Shown: positions 12,450 through 34,450 of the stretch, piece after piece
Position numbering within the stretch: the first letter of the stretch is position 1
Layout: every line of letters starts with the position of its first letter
NCBI GenBank assembly: GCA_013396915.1
Contig: VWZL01000658.1
Coordinates: 1,127,473 to 1,191,472, forward strand
DNA from: Stercorarius parasiticus
Taxonomy: Eukaryota > Chordata > Aves > Charadriiformes > Stercorariidae
Length of the DNA: 64,000 bases
Direction: 5' to 3'
Made by a program: the position numbers and the translations under genes
Notes under the pieces: model-generated
What the model was told of the DNA's origin: nothing
What the model saw: the letters and a program-made list of their open reading frames with translations, nothing else
Database searches by the model: none

Positions 12450-15400
12450 CTGGAAAAGTTACAAAAGTTTATTTCAGCCTTTCATACTTTAGCCTCAACC
12501 AAAACATCGCTGCAGGGGTTTTTTTGTCTTACAAATTTAGTCTTACGAGTTCTAAGACCATTGCAAGATAACAGCAAAGCCCTCAAGAAATCCTTGCCTC
12601 TTTATCACTTTATTACTCACTGCAGAAACATTTCAGTGTGCTGTTCCAGGAGCATAGTTTAAGATCTTGTATAAGACAATTTGCTTGACTTGTCATTGCA
12701 CACACAGATAGAAAACACACATACACGCTCTCATGATTTTCATCTAAGTATGTCCACAAGCACTCAACTAACAACCATACACATCTAGAGAACACTCGAT
12801 ATTTAAAGACAGGCCAGCACTGCTTTACAAAAATATTAGTCATCTACTTCCACAATCAACAGACAGGATTTGTGTTACCCAACTCTGTCATGTAGCCATC
12901 TTGAAGTAAATTACATTTGTTTTAAAGGGTTACAAAACAGCATATAAATGAAATAAAATTACTATTGTTAGTCTACATCAGTAAGGTTTGGGCAGGAAAA
13001 ACACCAGCTATCCGAAACAAAATTTGGCATGAATCATGTGATGAAACACAGAAAGACAGAGCTCACAACACTTCGGAGATCTACCTCTATCCCAAAGAAA
13101 AGTACTTCAAGGAACTCAGCTGCCCACTATAAGCCTTCAAGCAAACAGATAATACCAGACGGTGAATTGCCACATCCACAGGATAAGGCCTTCACCCAGA
13201 CAGTACGCCCTTTAAAGCTGTGACCAATCACAAATACTCATAAGCAATAAGAAAAAATGACAAATTAACTTGGCCCCTACATTACCAGAGCGCATATATA
13301 CTAGACTAAACACATAATATGCCAAACTGAATAGAAGAAAACTTAATTTCTACAGTTTGGGGTGAAGGAGGGGGAAAGGTGTTCAGGATTTTTCCCTTCA
13401 GTATTTATTTTAAAGACAGGCAACACTATATTAGCACAAGTCCTACCAGCTTCATCTTCTTCACCATACCACATAGTAAATTCCTTGAGATGGACCTTCT
13501 TGGCTGTGGTATTTCAATGCTTACCGCTTTAGTAAGGAGAACGTAAAAGGCTAGAGTCATTTGAAAAGGCCTGTACAACCCTGGAAGCACAGATTTATTT
13601 TGCTTTGCAAAGATATAAAGGACCACAGGCATAGTAAATCTACATCTCCTTGGCTTTTGAAGATGAATAAAGCATCCTGCTGATACAAACAACATTGTGA
13701 AGTTAAGCTGCTCAGATGCTCAACATACTAAATACTTTAATCTAAAGCAGATTTATTTTTCCATTCAATTTTCAAGTGATGACACTCCAAACCAAGTTCC
13801 AAATGAAGTTACCTCACGTCTACCAAATTTTTCGTAGCTTTGGATCTGAGAACAATTATGAGATGTTTCAGTTAAGATGTCTGAAGCATGTTAGCAACAA
13901 ATGAAAAAAAAGACAGAAAACTAGATTTCATCATCACTCAACCATTTCCCCTCAGTTAAAAGATGTAAAGAAGATACGCCAGTTTTGCCAAAGCAGCACA
14001 TTTAATTCTTTGAGATAAACTGAAGAAGTTTGTTCCAGGGATACCGATGGCGCATACCCTGAGCATGCTGGAACTCGACTACAGAACACAAGGACAGCTG
14101 TATCCGCACAAACCAACTGGCCAAGCAGCCCAATATCCTGTATCTAACACTGGTTAATGATAAAGCTCAGAGGAAAAATGACAGAAGTAGGGTAAATATA
14201 AAGTGATATTTATCCAGCTTCCTCTTATAAGCAGTCCAGAAACACCTGAAGTTTTATCTTTGTGTTTAAAAAACACCCTTAGTACATTTTTGACCTGTGA
14301 CTTTGTCTAATCACTGTTCTAACCCAGGGAAACCGTTGACACATACATCACCCCAGACAATGAACTACATGGTTTAACCATCCAGGTTTCATTAACCTAA
14401 GTGCTGTGCAACCTCAAACAAAAAAGACTGTTGTTGGGGTTTTTTTGTCTTAAAGAAATACACTTTTACAGATACATACAAGTACATATATTGTTAATAC
14501 ATTTTACAGTTGTATAAATACTACTAAAAAATTCACCAAACAAGACAGTTAAATCCTGTATACATATACACACATGGACATTTTATCATGAATGATTAAA
14601 TACCATAGAAGTATCTCTTCTTTTCATAAGCACTTTACATAAGTGCCACAAAAATTTCCAATGTAACACCACTGTATTCCACATTTAACAACAGGCTGAA
14701 GGAGTAATGTGGGAGTTTAATGTTAGTGTAAAACGGGATCAACAGCTGTATCCTCAGTGCACATATCAAACAGGCAGCTCTTCATGACCCAGCTTTAGCC
14801 TTAATGCCAAACCACTCCACAGGCTGCTCTCTGCAAAGCCCATCAAACCCCACGGCCGTTTCCACCTTGAGGGTTAACGCATTTTAATGCCTTAGGACTG
14901 CTCCCTTCACTCGGGAAGCACTGTGCTCAAAATAAAGGGAAATCTATAGCCATTGCTATCCTTGGTTCAACTCTACAAAGAGAGCGAGCAGCCACAGAGA
15001 TTGCGAGCACAGGCAAACACGATAAGCACCATAAGAATTTCATGCAGGGTCTTACAGACATGATCTTCAAGAGAGCAAACATTATGCACTGCAGTCTAGC
15101 CTACACCTTACCATCAGTGGTTTAATTCCAAAACCAAACACACTGACTGTTCAAGATCATTTAGCAAAACACAAAAGACAGTGAAATCTCAATTTATTTA
15201 GCCATCAAGAACTCCTAAAATAACAAAGGTGTCAAAGCCAGGGGCATCCCTTGCAACACTTGGTTCTCATTCGCAGTCATCCACAGGGACAACTTGTATA
15301 AGGTCAGGAACTCTCAACAGGAACAGGATTTCAATGCCCACTCTGAAGTGAACCTTTCTCATAACAGTTGCAATCTCCTCTCTAATCCAGAAGCCCATAT

Positions 15401-16650
15401 ACTGCCTCTTAATACATAAACTTTTAAAGACACTAACAGAACAGTCAAACCATCGTTACTTTAAAATCATATATTGAATATATTGACTAGTCACACCTCT
15501 GCTCTGCCTTGATTCTTTATTCTATGGTAATAGCTGTATGTACCAACTGCAAGCAGTGGTCCCTAAAAATACATGTGTAGACAGAGACAATTTTAAGGCT
15601 TCATATGAATGCTTGCTTCTGCCTTCCCTCAGTTAAAAGGCCTCCTTGTGAAGGCAACATGCAGCCAGATTCCAAAAGGAAACGCTGCCTTTCAAAATCC
15701 CAGAGCCAGTTATTTTAACACTAAGTCATCAGTGCAAGACTTTAGTCATAAGAAGAAACCTAAGCTGTAAAAAATAGGTAAGTCCATTGTGATAATAAGC
15801 ACATTCTACCTAGGAGTACTCTGTCGAGGCAGGAGGGAAGGAATTCTCTTACATTTTTCAAGCCTCAAATTTTCAATGCATGCTCATTAAAAAAAAAAAA
15901 AAAGGACAAGATAAAAGCTTCACTACGCAAGTTCATGTTTTTAGCATTTCTGACAGCAATAGTCCCCCATTCTGGTTTTAATTTATACTTCACAACAGGA
16001 AATACACACAGTCGAATGCCTCACTAGCAATCTTTTTTGCATTTTCCATTAAAGATTTAACATACTTGCACAGCTTACAACAAATAAACACTCTTTCCGA
16101 AAAAGCCTCCTCTGATGATATTTCTCTATCAGCATTATGAAGGGCACAAATTACAGTAAAACATAACAAGGAGGAAATTAGGGCAGAGTGACAGCCTCAG
16201 GTAAATGAGTTACAATTAGCTTTATATTAACTTGTACCAGGTTTAAGATTTAGCTTATCTCTGTCATGGAAGAGCAGGCAGATACTGTTAAGAATGCATG
16301 GAAGATTTGGGGTCTGCTGCTTAAAAGGTTTCTCAAGTACACCACTTTTGCGTAGCTAGCACAAGTACCTGGAAAATACACCTGTGTCAATTACATTGAC
16401 AAACAAGGTTAGATCTTTTAAGTACACTTAAGAAACAGATGAGATTCCAGAGCCTCACAAAACATCAAGACTCAACACCTGCCCTCTCCAACAAGTTGGC
16501 CCAATCTGAATCACCACACAGGGAAAGCTCAGCTCTTCCCCGAGAGGACACAAGTAACTGTCAAAAAGGCGGGAAAAAATACACATAAACCAAGCACACA
16601 GCAGGTACTCACACAAGCAGCGTTCTCCCCCAAAAAGCAAATTCACTTAC
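12450..16650 (-). other. CARF: CARF 5' UTR intron
   Basis: Intron of about 4.2 kb between the noncoding first exon and the ATG exon. It is AT-rich with an A-run near 15890-15903. No coding exon, CR1 or LTR recognised. Confidence 0.55.
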
Positions 16651-16720
16651 AGCTTCTTTTAGAATCCGCTGCGTGCTGGGTTTATTACTTTTAGCGGGAA
16701 GTTTATCGTTGATGTGTCGC
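16651..16720 (-). other. CARF: CARF noncoding first exon (3' edge clear, 5' end unknown)
   Basis: On the minus strand the sequence AAAGAAGCT/GTAAGTGAAT is a strong donor at 16650, directly downstream of the CpG island. It is the best candidate for the end of the CARF leader exon. The transcription start lies to its right, somewhere in the CpG island, and cannot be fixed from sequence. Confidence 0.5.
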
Positions 16721-17278
16721 TTCCCATACAAAGGAACACAACCCAAGTTACCCCCAAGAAGACACCACCGGCAGTCAACAGCCCCTCACGCTACCCCGCC
16801 GGTTCCCCCACGGCGGGAACCACTCGCCGCCACGGCCACGGGGGCAAAGCCAGTATCGCCGGTTGCCCCGCACCGTCCCGGCGAGGGGGAGCCACGGGAC
16901 CCCCCTCCAGCGATGCCAGGGCCTGCTGCTGCCGCCCCACGGAACGCACCCCCCCGCCCTGAGGGGAACGGGGAGATCGCCTCATCCCACCACCCTGCGC
17001 TCCCGCCCCCAAAGCGCTCACACCACAGCCCCGCGGCGGGGAGCGGAACACGGCAGCGCTGGCCCCCCTCGCCGGCCGCGCCCCGGGTGAAGCGGGCGGC
17101 CTGGCCCGGGGGCAGGGTGGAGGGGGAGCGACGGACGATCCTGGAGGAGTCTACTCAACCTGGCCTCGCCTCCCGCAGGCGCCGCCATGCACACCGCCCC
17201 TCGGCGCACGCGCGCCGCCGCGCACGCCCTGCTAGCCGGGGAGGCGCGCGGGGGGCGCTGGGAAGGCGGCGGCGCGGC

Positions 17279-17296
17279 GCATGCTGGGACTTGTAN
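17279..17296 (-). promoter_or_regulatory. ZNF143/THAP11-type element
   Basis: On the minus strand the sequence is NTACAAGTCCCAGCATGC, which fits the ACTACAA..CCCAGCATGC motif of ZNF143 (Staf) common in bidirectional CpG-island promoters. One base, 17296, is ambiguous (N) and falls in the motif. It lies about 80 bases upstream of the WDR12 ATG. Confidence 0.65.
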
Positions 17297-17347
17297 GGCC
17301 GGCGGGCGGGGAGGCGGTGCCCCGCGGGCGGGCGCGGCTAATCGCGA

Positions 17348-17353
17348 CACGTG
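17348..17353. promoter_or_regulatory. CACGTG E-box
   Basis: A perfect palindromic E-box 25 bases before the WDR12 start codon, the type bound by MYC/MAX and USF. WDR12 is a known MYC-responsive ribosome-biogenesis gene, so function is plausible but inferred. Confidence 0.55.
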
Positions 17354-17377
17354 GTGGGGGGCGAGGCCGGCGGCAAC

Positions 17378-26382
<9,005 letters not shown>

Positions 26383-26801
26383 AGGTCAACAGACAGAAGA
26401 TTTAAAAAAAAAAAAAAAGATTTTTGCAGCAGTTACTCTCTGTTAGCATCCCTACGCAACCAACACGTGAAGAAAGGAGTTTGTGTTGCTTAGAGCACTG
26501 TTGTTCCTGGGTTTTTTTTTGTATTGGTAACCTATATCCATATTTGTCACAGAAACATGGCAACATGCAGTTACAAATGTGATTAGTATGGAACAAAGAA
26601 AAGGGCATTTCCTCCCTTTTTGATGGCTTTGAATTAACATCTTTTAAATGGCTATTTGTATAGCCCTTTTAATGAGTAAGCTGTTCTGATACTTAGAAAA
26701 AAAATTACTCACTGGACTAAATTATTTTTTTATTTTACCTGCTTTCCCTTCAAAAAAAAAAAGCTTTTACCTACAGTTCATCGCTTTAGTGCCTCACTTC
26801 A

Positions 26802-26807
26802 AATAAA
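26802..26807 (+). terminator. WDR12: Poly(A) signal AATAAA, proximal
   Basis: AATAAA 420 bases after the WDR12 stop, followed within 30 bases by a pyrimidine-rich then TGTTGG stretch. Confidence 0.55.
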
Positions 26808-27367
26808 AATCAGACTTCAACTCTCCTTTCAGTATGACTGTTGGCAGTTCTTAAGATTAGGTCCTTAGTTGATGAACCTAGTCTTCTTTGTGGGATGAAG
26901 GTGTATGTTTGCAGTGCAAATGGTATGATACAGAGGAACTTGACAGATTTACTGGCAGATGAAATAGTCCGTTTTTTTCTTGCTCGTACATTAGGGCTGT
27001 AAATTACTATAGAAGAATGTGCCTGCCTTGTGCCACAGTATGTTATGTTGCAGTACAACTAATGTGGTATCTTACCCCTAAAAAGCAGCAGATGTATAGA
27101 AACAAGCAGAGGCTCACACAAAGAAGGATTAATTTGTTCCTAGAAAGAGTGGATACAAAAAGTTGCAATAGCTTTTTGGGTGATAGAGGGTAAGCACTAG
27201 CCAAACATGCTCAGTTTCTCTGCTAGTGGTCTTGCTTTTAATCCAGCTTTTAAAGGAAAAAGTTACTACTTCAGTATGGTAGATGCCATATATGTGATGT
27301 TAAACCAGCACGTAGTTTAACAATGTGGAAACCAAACTTGAATATCCTCACTACTGTCTTAGCTTTC

Positions 27368-27373
27368 AATAAA
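27368..27373 (+). terminator. WDR12: Poly(A) signal AATAAA, distal
   Basis: Second AATAAA in the sense orientation, about 1 kb after the stop; a candidate alternative end. Confidence 0.4.
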
Positions 27374-30300
27374 CGTAAGACCTGTACAGTACAATCAAGT
27401 CAAATGCTTAAAGTACAAGGTTAATAATTTCTCTTTTAAGAGTGAAAACTCTGACCTCCAGGTTTACAATATGGACAAGTTCTGAGTCAATGGTTTAAGA
27501 AATACCAAAACAGCAAAACTATGGAGAAAACAGCAAGGGTACAGGGGAAAGATCTCTGATCCCCTGGCTCTGCAAGTAATGCACCGCAACTAGTAGACTA
27601 ACCTTTATTTACAAATGCTGCTTACAAGGAATTACTTGTCTTGCCATCATCCTGTTAAGAACGTGCACACAGATAATATATGTGCTTCGTCCTTTCTAAA
27701 GGAGTATACACTCTTCGTACCTTAAAATAGCAACAAATTATTTTTTTTTTTCTATTAAACTATTCCTTTAAAACATGGCATTCTATTTGCTCCACAACCT
27801 GGAACTTCCAGTCATGGTGTGCGTTCATGACCTACAGCATATCTTATCTTGTTTTGTAAGCCTACCAAAAATACAAAGCATTTCTGAGCAGGAATTTAGC
27901 ATGTGCTGGAACATGCAGCATTCCTTTCTCCCCACTATTACAAATCTGTATAATGTCACGTGAACATTTGTGGATATGCCAGTCTATTCGCGCAATTGTT
28001 GGCCTAATAGTCATAAAAGTTTTAAAAAAAAAATCTCTCAATAGTTTTTTAGTAGAAAACCAGAACAGAGTAATATCCTTTTTGGTAACCCTTAATCCAG
28101 TATACCTGAGTTTGGAGGTCTTAACCAAGTACGGTTTGGAGAACTTTGGATTTTTAATGGAAAGCAAGACAGGGAAGGAAGTTTGAAAACTAGTTTGTTT
28201 CATTACCCTTCAAGACCCCGTGACCATTTTATCTAAAGTCTTGAGCTATTTTGTGTATTATAAGATACATCCTTTTTATTATTCTTCAGTTTTTCTTTCA
28301 GATAAATGATGCTTGAGCATAGCTTTTGAATTACTGTGGTATGTTACAGTCAGATAGCTGTGAGGCACCTCCAGCCAATTAAGTAGCTGATGAAAATAAG
28401 TGCGTTCTCGTATGCATATGTCTAAAGACTCATGAATGCAAGATAGATACCCTTAATAGAGTTTTCTTGTCTTCCCAGAAAGATTTTTAAAAAATACTTT
28501 TAGAAAAGGTCGTTGCTTGGACTGTCAGCTTAGAAACATTATTATTTAGACCTCAGAAATCCCAGCTGGCATTAATTGTTCCCGCTTCAAACACTGAATC
28601 CATTAGATTTACTACATTTGTCACCTGTAGTAAATACACAGAGTGTAACTAGAAAGGCAGGTTTTGGTGGACTGCGCTTCAGGAGCAGGAGGGTTTTTAC
28701 ACTCTTCTCTCACCTTGGGTTCTCTTATTAGGAAAAGTTCTGTGTCAGACACAGAAAGAAGCAACTATGTAAACCATAAAGTGACGCCACCGTAAGTACA
28801 GCACATTTTTAAATGCATCTGTATTACCACTGATATAAAGTATTCCAGAACATACAAAAACACTTTTTAGATTTGACCGACAGTTCTTTGCATAATCCGT
28901 AATTTTAATTAAAATATTTTAATAAGAGTGTTTGTTTTGCTCCAAACACACAGTTCTTTCATTTAAAGTAATGATGTGAAATTAGAATGGCCGGCATGGG
29001 TTGATTTCAAAATTGTGAAAGAACTGAGGCAAAAACAAACTTACTTTTCCAGAACCAAGATGCTGACAAGTAATTCTACTCATAAAAATACTTTTTTTTT
29101 TTCCCCTCAAACAAAACCAAAACCAACCAAACAAAAAATATCTCTACATATTTGTAGTGCCCTGGTAGCATAATATAGAACAGTAAAGAACTGTTCTATA
29201 GAACCAAACTACTAACAGCTGGTTTTCCTTAAAGTGATACTACAAGTGAGGGGAATAAAGACAATAGTCAACTACTGCAAGCTTTACCCATTTTCTGTAT
29301 CAATAGCCATGGGGGTGGGTTTGTTTCTGCAAGGTTGTGCAGTTAATTGTTCTATTTAATTTTTCATTCTGCACTGGCACCTGGCATAAAGTGTTAACTT
29401 TACCAGTGCACATCCGCTGCCCCTAAATACGGTTCAAACAGCGTCGCGCGTTAAGACACACATCAAGTGTTCGTTGAACAAGGGCTCACCTGCGCAGGCC
29501 TTGGTTTATTGCCACGCTTGCGTTGTCTGTTCACGTGGTTGCTTTTTCCCCAGCTGGTTCTTTCAGCTTCTTTCTTGCTTTGAGACTTTCATCTTCACTG
29601 CTGGACGATCGCCATCGCTTTCCTACAGCCAGCCCTAGCAGAGCACTGGGTTTTTCCCTCTCTTGTTGGCATTTTGTTTGGTTTTTTTCGTCTTTAATTT
29701 CTCAGCCTTCTCTCAGCTAGGAGACTGAATTAAAAACAAGGGGAGGGGGAAGGAAACTGTAAACATTCCAGGGAAACACTGGACACAACCTAAATCAGCA
29801 CATGTGAGTAATGCCATTTGCCATGGTACCACCCACAGCCCCTCCGTAAAGCACACGGACCCTCCACCAGGGACGGCACATCAGCTCACCCGCAGCTCTG
29901 TGGACGGCAGCCTCGACCTACGTGCCCGTCACGGCTTTGAGACGCCCAAAACACCTCAGATTCCTCCTTCCTAGTCAAATGCTTTGCTACTGGACCCTCT
30001 TCCCTGAGCATGAGCTGCCGAGGAGCGAGCACAGGCTCTGGAGAGGAGAGGACAGACCGACAGGAGACCCTGACTTGCTTACACTGCACTTTTGATGAGT
30101 TTGGGGCAAGGATGCAGATCTGCAGTACTCCTTTCAACATACAGCATGTAGCCTGGTGGTGAGGTTTTTTTCCTTAAAGAGAAGCTAATACTAAATTTAA
30201 GTGAGTTTTGTATAGGCTGACAAATCTCCAGTATAAACTCACCGTACTTCCCTGGATTTCAGCACATGTACGTTAAGGAGATGTGACTACATACGCTTAA

Positions 30301-32203
30301 AATGACTTCTGCAATTCAAACAGAAATATTTCACAGAGCTTGGAAAGAAAGATCTATGTAGAAAAAGGAATACGCTTTTCATGAAAACTCCTGACATACG
30401 AGTTTTTTTTCCCACATTTTCCATGACATTTCCACAACAGAAAGCACTGGATAGGCATATGCAGATACTTCCCACAGGAAAAATACACATTTTCTTAAGA
30501 GTATCTAAGTCCTATCAATTATCAACTTGTTACTTAAATGTGGATATCAGTTTTAGAAGTTTAAGAATTTCAGAATTTTTTAATGTTTTTACTCATCACA
30601 GTAAATTAACGGAGGCTACAAAGTTATTTCCAAGATTGTGTGATTCGAAACATGTTTCTTTAAAAAAAAAAAAAAAAAAGAGAAGCGGTGGATCAGATTT
30701 GGGCAGATCTGTTCCACGACCTCACTGAAATTTCAAAATTTCAGCACATGCTCTTTTCCCCTGCCCTGGGAAAGGAGAAAGGTTTGGTCAGAATAAATAG
30801 TGTGAACCAGGAGCTCACCACGCTTGACTTGAATTTAATTTCTGCTCTGTCAGAATGGGGCTGCCGAGCTGGTCCTTACACACCCCAGTCCAGGGGTGAA
30901 TACAGCTTATGGAGTATCACCCTGCTTCATTTGACACTTATTACTTGATTTATTGCACCTTTTTGTTTGGGTTTTGGTTTTTGGGGGTTTTTTTTGGTTC
31001 GTTGGTTGGGGGGTTTTTTGGTTTTTTTTTCTGTTTTTGTTTTGTTTTTGTTTTTGTTTTTTTAAGGTATTCACATTTAGTAGGATTAATTATTACTTAC
31101 CTGTAAGTTTTTATTAAATACCCTTTGAGAATGCCTAATTTTGGCAGGTTGCCCTATCGCGCTATCCTCATCGTACCTCTGTAGCGTAGTCAAACACTTG
31201 AGGAAATGTCAAACCATTTCACTGGTTTAGCGCAAACACCAGCTTCAGCCTCCCCTGCAGCCGCCTCCTGCCTGGCTAACTCGGGCGAGAGCAGCAGACG
31301 CAGAAATAACGAGGTGCACAGGCTGCTTCCCTAGATAGCAACAAGTTATAGTAGCTTATGTCAAAATTCATACGCCAAAAAAAAGCCCAGTTGAGTTAGA
31401 ATCACCGATTATGTTTGATGTAAGACGTCGGCACAGATCTCAAATTAGGAGCAAAATTTGGGTTAGAATTAATTGTCACGAAAACCCAATTTAAATCATC
31501 CTGTAAATCGCATGAAATGAGTGGCTTTTCAGCTGCCGAGTCTGGTTTAGAACAGACAGCTGCTCAGTCTGGATGAGTCTACCAAGCCGGCCAAATCAAG
31601 ACATTTACTGTATGGAATGCTGAAAAGGCAACTCAAGCCACAAAAATGTGAATTTCTGTATCAGTTCCAATATTCATATTCAAAACTTTGAAATGTCAAC
31701 TTTGCATATCTTTGCAGTTCATTCCATTGGGCAACTAGTAGCCTGTGACCAACAGGAGATCTGTACGAGTTTAAATGTCTGCAAAACTAAACAAGCAGCA
31801 AAAATAAATGCCTCGTGATTGCTACTAAGACTTTCAGCTTACAATTTAAGCAAAGAAGTTTCTTTAAATGGCTGAAACCATCTCTGAATGCAAAGCAGAA
31901 TTCCCCAAAAGCTGTACGGAGAAATACGATGTGCCAATTTTTATTATAGTAAAACATCCCAATAATCTAGATGGCTTATCCAAAAGGGTCCCCTCATCAC
32001 ATTTTCTATTGTTTATGGCCTATAAATTTAGATTTGGGAAGTTCTGATCTTCAGACCACAGCTGCTGTAAACTGCACGTGAAAGACAGTCGAGATCACTT
32101 GGAAGAGCATTCAGGAAATGCTCACTCACTTAATTGCTCTTCTTTATCCCAGTGGTTGAAAAACACTGAGTTTGTTACACACACGGACACGCAGAGCTCT
32201 CTC
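27374..32203. other. Intergenic or former ICA1L 5' region
   Basis: No gene found. The stretch holds an A-run at about 30662-30679 and a G/T-rich low-complexity tract at about 30960-31065. If ICA1L once had a leader exon and promoter, they would have been here, but no CpG island remains. Confidence 0.5.
30960..31065. repeat. T/G-rich low-complexity tract
   Basis: About 100 bases made almost only of T and G on the plus strand, with G-runs of 3 to 6 separated by T-runs, ending in repeated TTTTTG units. No parent mobile element recognised. Confidence 0.75.
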
Positions 32204-32338
32204 ACCGATTTCCACGCACAAGACAGGCCAAAAGACCGGCCAGGGGTTGACAAACTGCAGAAAATCGAAAGAAGCTCACCAAAAAATGAAGATGAGTATG
32301 TGGCAACATCTGATGGAGAGCTGGATGCTACGTTAGAG
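32204..32338 (+). pseudogene. ICA1L: ICA1L relic: first coding exon
   Basis: In frame it reads TDFHAQDRPKDRPGVDKLQK, then IERSSPKNEDEYVATSDGEL and DATLE. It aligns with the family pattern MDSFGQ.RPEDN..V...QKKYW...KKEDEH.VASDAELDAKLE. The start ATG is ACC (32204-32206). About eight codons between QK and the KKEDE motif are missing, in frame. The expected donor after GAG (32338) reads ATAAAC instead of GTAAAC. Confidence 0.85.
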
Positions 32339-33182
32339 ATAAACCTAAGGATCATAAGTGGTGTCAGTATGAATTTATATGTAAAATATGAATACATGAA
32401 AATGGCATCATTTTTCCTGCCACTAACAAGTACTAGTTACTTTCAACAGGGCAGTCTGTCACTTGTATCATTTGAGACGTCCAAAAAAATGGTATCTCGT
32501 GTTGAAATTGCATTATTGTTTCATGAATCCATTCAATATCGAAGCGGAGGACCTTCTTAAATTATTCTCTGCTCTAAACGGTGTCATTACCGTGTCTGTG
32601 CACACAGCCCTGCACACGCTCATGGTTTGGTGGAACAGCTTAGCAGTTTTGAGTTCACTGCGCTCACCAAAGCGTTACCACAGAGTCTGCCAGCGAGCCC
32701 GATGATTCTTTCTCTCACTTGGGACTTTTTTGGGGATCGGGAGGATGACAACAACAAATAAGCTACACTCTCCTTTTTTTAAAATACGTGCAACATTGAA
32801 GGCTGCTGGGTGACACAAATCCCTCATTTGTGTAATTCTAAGCCCGGAGACACATCCCTGATGGAAGGGTGGATGCAGACACCCGGAGGCATCTGCTGAA
32901 AACACCTACTTTGAACAAAATCCCGGAAGGTGTGGCATGGGGGTGCTTCAGCAGGAAGAGTCGTTCATGCTACGATGTGCTTTGGATCCACAACGAACAT
33001 CTGCTTTCTAATCTCCCCTGCTGAAGTAAATGCAGTAAATTGTTTTAAAATTGAAAAAGCACGAATTTCCATCTGTTTCCCACCCTTTCCCCCTCAGGTT
33101 TTGCATCAACTTTAGCCTGAATCTTGGAAGGTTCATACAAATTTGGCAACTCCTTTTGATCTTTAAATTTAAAACAAACAAA

Positions 33183-33225
33183 CAAACAAAAAGTCTGTCA
33201 AAAAAAAAGTCCAAAAAAAAAAATC
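33183..33225. repeat. A-rich low-complexity stretch
   Basis: AAACAAACAAACAAAAAG followed by two A-runs inside an ICA1L intron; simple sequence only. Confidence 0.6.
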
Positions 33226-34352
33226 AAAATCTGTCATAATTTGACTGAGTTCCATCAGAGACCAGAATCTGTTTGTGTGCTTGTAAGACCACAGCGATCT
33301 TTGACTCCTCCACTCTCAATTTCAGATGAGAGATCTTATCTTTCCGCAGATCTTGGATTGTTAGTTCACTATTTTGGTGGACTTCGTTTATGCGAAAGAC
33401 GAGGTTTTGGAATTTGCCGTCAGGAGCTTTTTAATACTTGGGACAGGGATCAAGTACAGTTCTCGGTGTTACACAAACTACCTTTCTTCCATCTTGCATC
33501 AAGATGGCAAGTGATCCTCTTAATGCATCCACAGCATTTAAAAGAACAATAAATTAAAAAAATAACAAAGTCTTGCCTTTAGGTTTAAGATCATACACAG
33601 ACCCTCAAAGGACAGTCTCTGTTGCTTCTCAACTACTGGCCACAGGACAGTTTTCTATCTCCCACAGTTAAAATACTAAACAAAATGTTTCCTAGATCTA
33701 AACAGCACAGATTTAAGCAGATTCTGGTTTTAGTTACACTGTTGTAATTCCAGAGCACGTCAGTTAAGGCAGTGAAGCCTATCAAATTCAATGGACTTAA
33801 TATAGATTTACAGAGGAGCTTAGATGCAGCCTATCTGAACGCAATTCACAATAATTAGATCTTGTATCTTGATGTAGCTGAAAACTGAGTCAGAACTAGT
33901 TTCCAAAAAAAAAATAAAATCAAATATTGCATGTCAGCGAAGCCTTTTCTGGAATGAAATAAATAAGATTGGTTTTCATAGTAACTAAGCTTCGGAGCAG
34001 AATGGTGAGGGGGAGGAGATGATGGTTCTTCTCTCCCTCTAATCCAATCTATTTAAACAGAGAAATCAAAACAACAGATGTTCAGCATGAAAAATGCTGC
34101 CTGAGATACTGGCACCCCAGAATCCAGCATGAACTCACCACAGACAAAAAGGTGAAGGGACAACAGTTTCCCTATTTCAGTTTTACCAGTCTCTAGTTCT
34201 GCTGCCATTTAAAGTCTGGAGTGTCATGTTAAAACGAAGCCACCATTTTTGCGAGGAGAGCAGTTTACAACCCGTGCACCGTCCCACCATGCACCGTTCT
34301 GCGTCTCCGCAGCGTCTATCGTATTGCCTGCTAGACGTAAACACGGGATTAT

Positions 34353-34450
34353 GAGCAGCCTGGTCTAGTGGGAGGTGTCCCTGCCCATGGCAGGGGGGTT
34401 GGAACTAGATAATCTTTGAGCTCCCTTCCAACCCGAACCATTCTATGATA
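34353..34450 (+). mobile_element. CR1 LINE 3' end fragment
   Basis: About 100 bases of the sense CR1 3' terminus: GAGCAGCCTGGTCTAGTG, GTGTCCCTGCCCATGG, GAACTAGATAATCTTTGAG, ending ACCATTCTATGATA. It lies in the former first coding intron of ICA1L. Confidence 0.93.

Larger units (their letters stand above)
26383..27373 (+). other. WDR12: WDR12 3' UTR
   Basis: Sequence after the stop holds an A-tract (26402-26417) and two AATAAA signals at 26802-26807 and 27368-27373. Which is used cannot be told from sequence. The first is followed by CT/GT-rich DNA. No ORF with similarity. Confidence 0.6.

Noticed and set aside
16673..17341. 222-codon plus-strand ORF and several overlapping ORFs in 16.7-17.9 kb
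   Set aside because: They lie in the CpG island, are Arg/Pro/Gly/Ala-rich, and lack family similarity. High GC content makes stop codons rare there.
33241..33552. 103-codon plus-strand ORF in an ICA1L intron
   Set aside because: Initially considered as a further ICA1L exon. No alignment with ICA1 family motifs and no convincing splice edges.
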